64,000 nt of DNA from Pachypanchax playfairii (lineage: Eukaryota; Chordata; Actinopteri; Cyprinodontiformes; Aplocheilidae), in the NCBI GenBank assembly GCA_006937955.1, contig SSNP01000035.1, forward strand, positions 2,710,301 through 2,774,300, in the 5' to 3' direction. Every line of letters starts with the position of its first letter. The stretch's first letter is position 1. The notes beneath the pieces were generated by a model, which saw nothing but the letters and a program-made list of their open reading frames with translations, had not been told where the DNA came from and did no database searches. Of the stretch, positions 58,701 to 64,000 are shown piece after piece. The position numbers were made by a program, and so were the translations under genes.

Positions 58701-60951
58701 TACATGATGTAGAGCACTAATGTCATAAATGTATTAGTAACACATGTTCAGCGCTGTAGATCTAATAACCAGAGTTTATCTTCTCATGTGACCTAATGGC
58801 AGCAGTTGCTTTCAAGAAACATAATCCATTAAGAAGTTTCAAACAGCTAATCTGAGTCTAAAATACAAGCTACTGCTCAAACTATTCGCTTGACAGTTTA
58901 ACAGTTTGCAGTGACTAATGGTTTAAGATAAGGTTTGCGGGGGGGGGGCACATTGTGTTTTCTTTAACTAATGGAGTACTAAGTGATTTTTCTTTTTACC
59001 AGTGTTCTCTGCAAAACTGAAGAAATAAAATGTTTTTCATTCATTTCATTCAAGTGTCAGCATTCTGAAAATGCTGACACCTTTAAAGAAGCATTAACAT
59101 AAAACTAAACTTAGAAATGTTATTCAAAGCTGCACTCTGCAGCTCATCATGCAGGTGACAGAAATACAAGGTGTGCAACACTGAGAAGGTTCAGTGAAGC
59201 CTGCACAAATACTAAGAGGTGCAAGTTTTATGAAAACATGATGGCTGAATAAATAAATGTAAATCCTGGTAGTTGCCTGCGCTGACCTCTCCTGCAGTCC
59301 TGCTCCTTCGAGCATCTTACTGTCTCAAGTTTCTTCCACTTTGTAAATCATCGAGCTAATTTTAGGAGTGAACATTTTACAAAAAGGGCAAAAGTCTCCA
59401 ACCCTCAGATATTAATACATAGATGATACAAATTTAGTTCGTTTTCAAGCCTATTATCTGCAACACATATTTATTAATAATCAGTGGAGGGAAAAAACAC
59501 AGGAAGTTCATCTTTTTTGTTTTTAGAGAAAAGTGTTAAAAAAGACAAGCAGAGTTTGGCAAGTAAAGCCAAATTGTATATCATCTAATTTTGCATACAA
59601 CCTATTTCTCACCACTACATATATTTCTAACACATTTGGGTATAAATTAAATGTTGGTTTCAAATTACAGAAATGTTTTTTAGTTTAAGAGTCGCCACGT
59701 GTCATCAATTTTGAAAGTAAAATGCCAATCAGTGCAGGAACAAAATTTTGTTTTGCTTTGCAATTGTTTCAGAACTACTGGGATTTTACGTTTAAAAATA
59801 AAATAGTTTGTAAAGGGGCATTTCGGGATTAGTGCTCTATACCTGCTGTGTGTCTGCACACACAATTTGGACCACTGAACCTTTGGGATTATATAAACAT
59901 CACTGACTGGTGAGTATCAGTAATCACTGGACCAAAGGCCTTTGGACTAGATAGGGATTAGAACTGTTTTTCCTTGCTGCATGAAGTCTCTTTTTGGTAA
60001 CACGTTTGTGTTTAATACCGTCACAACAGACTTAAATGACTAAAGATGAAACTATCGGAACTAATAAAATATTGAAAATAAGATATTGGACAAATGAAGA
60101 CCTAAAAAAACGATTATTGTGTCTATGTAAATAAGTTTGTCCTCCAAGCACACGGTGAAAGGACACCCGGATCGCCATTTAAACGCACTAGCCAATCAGC
60201 AATCAAAATTAGAATCTGCTAACCAATCAACGTACAGTGGCGAGGCTGGCGGCCAGTCAGATTTCCCGCACTATCACCTTCACGCAGACTACGTTAGGTT
60301 CAGCTTTAATTATTATGGGACATTTGTAAAAGGTGCTGTTTTTGGAAAATCATAAATAATAGCAAGTAGTTAACCAGGGTAATTTTCAGATGNTCTCACA
60401 TCGGTGAATGTGACGTCATGACGTGAGCATGCACTGCCGACGCATCAACGTGACTTTCATCAGTTGAAGAAGCAGCAAGTTATTCTCTCATTAACGTTAT
60501 CTGATGATCAGAGAGTATGGATTTAGCTACAATCTGGATATTAATATTTTCGGTTCTCATTTTTTTAATTAAAGAACATCAGTTTTACGTTGGCGTGTGA
60601 GTTACGAATGCTAACCGAAGCACCGGGGCCTGTTAAAACCATTTAAGGTTACATTTTAACCTCGTCTGTCTCTAACTAATCAGTTAACAAACCATCGAAC
60701 AACAAAGTTATTCAATAAAGCACGGGACATATACTGGTAGAGCCGCGAAGGTCAAACTATCAGTTGGTGAGCTGCTGCTGATGGTGCCCGCTAACACACC
60801 GTCCACACGGTATCCGTTGTTTATCCTTTAAAATGCCGGTTAGCTCTGAGCGTGGTGTGATGGTTTACCTGTAGCGGGTGGACAGGACTCCCAGAGCCGG
60901 GGAAACGTTCCCCAGCCTGGAAATCACTCTGTTTGACTTTAGCAGAGCCAT
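55717..60951 (-). CDS. got2: Mitochondrial aspartate aminotransferase, 428 aa
   Basis: GOT2 is a PLP enzyme of the mitochondrial matrix that interconverts aspartate and 2-oxoglutarate with oxaloacetate and glutamate in the malate-aspartate shuttle. Exons: 60869-60951, 58417-58573, 58172-58300, 58026-58085, 57796-57957, 57219-57323, 56966-57116, 56607-56772, 56383-56533, 55717-55839; phases agree (1,287 nt). The N-terminus ([20 protein letters not shown]) is a basic amphipathic mitochondrial presequence. Next come [32 protein letters not shown], the [12 protein letters not shown] cofactor motif and the Schiff-base Lys277 in [16 protein letters not shown] (human Lys279). [11 protein letters not shown] and the C-terminal [12 protein letters not shown] are also conserved. 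Human GOT2 is 430 aa. Intron 1 is long (58574-60868) and contains a promoter-like block. Teleosts have got2a and got2b; the copy is not resolved here. Confidence 0.95.
56060..56170. repeat. Interspersed repeat fragment in got2 intron
   Basis: 'ttgaaggttctcagtcatcc' and 'agaagtttcacttctcgtct' with 'gaggagcttcatcagacc' recur widely in teleost genomes as part of a dispersed repeat. It is short and decayed, and lies between the exons at 55839 and 56383. Confidence 0.5.
58574..60868 (-). other. got2: got2 intron 1
   Basis: A 2.3-kb intron with one ambiguous base at 60393 and a G run near 58930. Its distal part (60190-60450) has a cluster of promoter-type motifs. No other exon was recognised. Confidence 0.7.
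60190..60450. promoter_or_regulatory. Promoter-like motif cluster in got2 intron 1
   Basis: The block has CCAAT boxes in AGCCAATCAG (near 60190) and AACCAATCAA (near 60221), then a perfect CRE palindrome TGACGTCA at 60411-60418 followed by TGACGTGA. It is more CG-rich than its surroundings. It lies about 0.5-0.8 kb inside intron 1 relative to the got2 start, so it could be an internal or antisense promoter. No transcript can be shown from sequence. Confidence 0.35.
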
Positions 60952-61080
60952 GTTGCTGCAGTTGTGGGGTGAGCTTAGCGGGATGTGGACGGACGTGAAG
61001 GGCAGGCGGTGATATGCGTACGCATGTGAGTACGCACTGACGTAATTACGCAGCAGACACACGTGCAAGAAGACTGCTGA
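60952..61080 (-). promoter_or_regulatory. got2: Probable got2 promoter
   Basis: Immediately upstream of the got2 start codon the DNA is CG-rich. It contains the 12-bp palindrome ATGCGTACGCAT (about 61013-61024) and a CRE-like TGACGTAA (about 61038). The palindrome resembles, but does not match, the NRF1 site found in many nuclear genes for mitochondrial proteins. TSS unknown. Confidence 0.45.
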
Positions 61081-64000
61081 TTTTTATCTTATCTACAACA
61101 ACTATGGTGTTTTAAATTATTAAACAATAAAACTAGTTACACGTGTTCCAGTAAACAATTTAAACTGGCACACAATTATTTTTACTGCTGGTAGAAAAAT
61201 GGAACGTTTGTATGAATGATTTTTCCATACATTATGAAAATATAAAAAGTTATATATTTTACGTTAACTTGTTATTTCTCATATTAATAAAACAATGCTT
61301 TAGTGTTTGTAGTCGTACAAACTGGAAAGGTACTAAATTTGCCTTCTTATCACCTGGTTTCACTTCATCTGCGGTGCCTTTCTACAACTTTATTTAAATC
61401 CTGCCAAACCTGTTTTACCGTAATTCTTATCTTTATTGTTTGTTTTATGATGCATATACTAATGTATTGTTTAATTCTCAGTTGTATTAATAGCACAAAT
61501 TATATCTGTTTTTGTAAAGATTCATTATATTATGACACTTGTATTTTCTAAAAAAAAAACATGCATTAGAAGCTGCAAAACAATGCTATTTTACAGTATA
61601 TGTGTACATTTATTGTTGTATAAAATATTTATTTAATGGTGGATTTTACATTGTTGACCTTTTGTCTTTTTTCAATACCTTTAAAATAAACCGGATCAAA
61701 ACATCTAAAACATCCATCTGGAATGTCATATTCCATCACATCTTCTCCCATTTACTCACTCACTCTCTCATTTTCTGTACTCGCTTAATCCTCATCAGGG
61801 TCACGAGGAGGAGGGGGGCACTGGAGCCTTCCCTCACAGTCACTAGGCAAAACCTTAATTCTCCCATTTAAATAATCTGAAATCTTCCCTCTGCTGCTGT
61901 TACAGTATTCAGAACATCACAGCTTTTTTCACTTGCAGGTTTTTGTTATTCAGAAGCAAATTTTGACCCTTTCAAGAGTTTATTATATATAAAACTGGGA
62001 TGTTTTTTTATAAAAACACAACAGTACCAACATTCTTGTTTTTCTTATATTAAATACAGGTTTCATTATTGTGCAAGCTGTCATTTTGTGTATCTAAAAT
62101 TACATTTCTTTTAAAAAAACAAACACACAAGTTAAAAGACATGAGCTTATGATGCATTATTTGACTGTTAATCCCTGAAATGATGTGGCATGTATAAGGC
62201 AGCTGATGAGCGTGAGGAAAGATCAGCAGACACACACAAACACACAATCCACACAACAGCAGTGCAATCCTCAGGATAAAAGCCATCTGACTGATATAGT
62301 AGAGGTTTATGTTTTGAGTTTACTGGGTTATGCGCTTCAACATTACGTAACTCAAAACATTTAAACAGCATCAGATCAGAGAAAATGAAAGTTGAGGATA
62401 TTGGAACAAATATTAGACCAGGGATACTGACTCTACAAGAAGTTTTTAAGACACGTGTTAATAAAAAAAACTTGTGTTACCTCATTTCTATTAACTTTTC
62501 AAAATTATTTTATTCCCATGTTGCAGCTTCCTGCAGCAAATTAACACTCCACTTGATGGCAATATTGTACAACAGGCAGACATTGTCAAAAGGTCAGATA
62601 CCTGTACTGTCGCTTAATGCATGTCCACCTCATTGTGTTGTTTTTCTTGTTACTGTGATGCTAAAGTGGAATTTCACCTTTAAACAGATACGATTTAAAC
62701 ATTTTATGTTGTTGTTATTTACCGTGCACTTTGTGGATGGGTTTATCTCAGGGAAGCAGGTAACTATGTTTGAAAGGCGCTATAAAAATAAAGTTTATCA
62801 TTGTTATTGCTGTTCCTGACATGAGAAAATAACCTTGTAAATCTCCACAAAAAACATTTTTCACACATATCTCCTCAGAAAACACAAAGAATAAACATTT
62901 GCATTTGCGTATTAAAAGAAATAATGATTCATTATTATTCCTTAATCATTATTTTATTGACATGTAAACAGTAAGTTATGCAGTAAAAAGAAACACATTT
63001 TTTAATCTCCAAAATCCTGCAAGTTTGCAAAAGCAGCAACTCACAGTCATCTTTGTGTACAGAGCAGCGATGATGAGCGCCACGGGGTGATGAAGAACAT
63101 GAAACACTCGGTTGTAATTTAACAGACAGCAGCAGCTTCAGCAGAATGGAGCATGTCTTTCTGGTTTAATGCGTGTGCAGAAGATACAGATGTGTTCATC
63201 AAATCATGATCTCAGAAACAAAGAGAATGCAGAGGGATTCACTATGTGAGTTAGTTCTGACTGGAACGATAATAAAGTTTTATGTTCAAACCTCTCGGCT
63301 AAAAGAAGAAATATTTAGAGGTGAAGGGAAGGAAGAGCAGCAGGAATTACAACAGAGCAGCAACATTAAACTAAAAAAAGAAACATGACTTTAATGCTGA
63401 CCGATCAGTCACAGCTTAGAGGCTTTAAATCGTATTTTGCTGAATGTTGTATGTTATTTTTGTTCTTATTACAGTGACTAAACCTTTTACACACCTGACA
63501 GCAAACTGTAGCACATGTGTCGGTTCTCCAGTCACTTGATTTTATTTTATTTCATGTTACAGAAGATTAGCTTTGAAAGAGAAGGTTAATGAGACTTGAT
63601 ATGATGTTTGATTTAGAGACTGTGGCAGTAAGAAAAAAACAGAGGTGCAACTGAAGATGTTGAGTTTTAGTGGTAATGATCATTAACAGATATGTCATGT
63701 GGAGGCTGAGATGGTTGGATCTGTTCAGAGGAGGGATGATGGCGCTTCTGGACCAGGATGCTGGATCTGGATCTTCCAGTGCAGAGGAAAAGATAAAGAC
63801 CACAGACCATAGATGGTTCATGGATGTGCACGACAATGTGAGCCACTTGTAATTTCTGCATGTAGTGACATGTCAAAATGTCTTGAATGAAGGTTTTTTT
63901 TTTGGCACAAACCTCCCAGCCAGAAACCAAATGTCCTCAGGTTTAATAAAAAAAGACTTAAATGCAGAGTTTCTATCACTACCAGCTGTGATTCAATCAG
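61081..64000. other. Region upstream of got2: no gene recognised
   Basis: AT-rich sequence with short ORFs lacking splice context or known motifs. Repeat-like tails occur at about 61780-61815 ('tcatcagggtcacgaggagg') and 62766-62815 ('aaaggcgctataaaaataaa'), both phrases common in dispersed fish repeats. In human the region beyond GOT2 is gene-poor, which fits. Confidence 0.5.

Noticed and set aside
62385..62819. Plus-strand ORF of 144 codons upstream of got2
   Set aside because: Composition is AT-rich and irregular, no domain is recognisable and its 3' end runs into a dispersed repeat tail.
63046..63110. Exon-like minus-strand segment ending before a gtgagt donor (reading FHVLHHPVALIIAALYTKM)
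   Set aside because: A single donor consensus and an open frame are not enough; I found no partner exon and recognise no family.

Overview
The window is nuclear genomic DNA from a ray-finned fish, most likely a percomorph teleost. It holds vertebrate genes with phase-consistent GT-AG introns, short introns, an AT-rich background, decayed Tc1/mariner, hAT-like and SINE-like repeats, and many microsatellites. There are no bacterial operons, CRISPR arrays or rRNA genes. All gene models were built by hand from splice consensus, reading-frame phase and remembered family similarity. No alignment was run.

Layout. 1-8.1 kb: the 5' end of a furin-type proprotein convertase gene on the minus strand. 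It has one coding exon, a long first intron and a CpG-rich candidate promoter with two possible noncoding first exons; the rest of the gene lies off the left edge. 10.7-30.2 kb: a complete stereocilin gene (strc, minus). I could chain 28 coding exons into a 1,870-residue frame. Inside it 3,759 bp occur twice (22679-26437 and 26448-30206) on either side of a 10-N gap, which looks like an unmerged contig overlap rather than biology. 32.6-36.0 kb: gas8/drc4 (minus, 11 coding exons, 463 residues), a ciliary dynein regulatory complex subunit with an RFX X-box just upstream. 36.7-41.3 kb: a divergent E2F4/5-type transcription factor (minus, 9 coding exons, 323 residues) with an eroded C-terminus. 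42.3-47.2 kb: ctsa, lysosomal carboxypeptidase A (plus, 11 exons, 463 residues). 48.9-54.4 kb: slc38a7/SNAT7 (minus, 11 coding exons, 456 residues). 55.7-61.0 kb: got2, mitochondrial aspartate aminotransferase (minus, 10 exons, 428 residues). 61-64 kb: no gene recognised.

How the genes relate. There is no operon logic here. The one functional theme is lysosomal: ctsa and slc38a7 are convergent neighbours whose products act in the lysosome, and both have CLEAR/TFEB-type E-boxes upstream. The E2F-like gene and ctsa are head to head and share about 1 kb of upstream DNA that carries an E2F-type site and a perfect CLEAR palindrome. slc38a7-got2 adjacency is also found in human (16q21), so that pair is old synteny.

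I found no wholly new biological system. The observations most worth following are the false duplication in strc, the CLEAR and X-box sites, the decaying pocket-binding tail of the E2F-like gene, transposon insertions within 15-30 nt of splice acceptors in two genes, and a 57-G run inside a Tc1 fossil.
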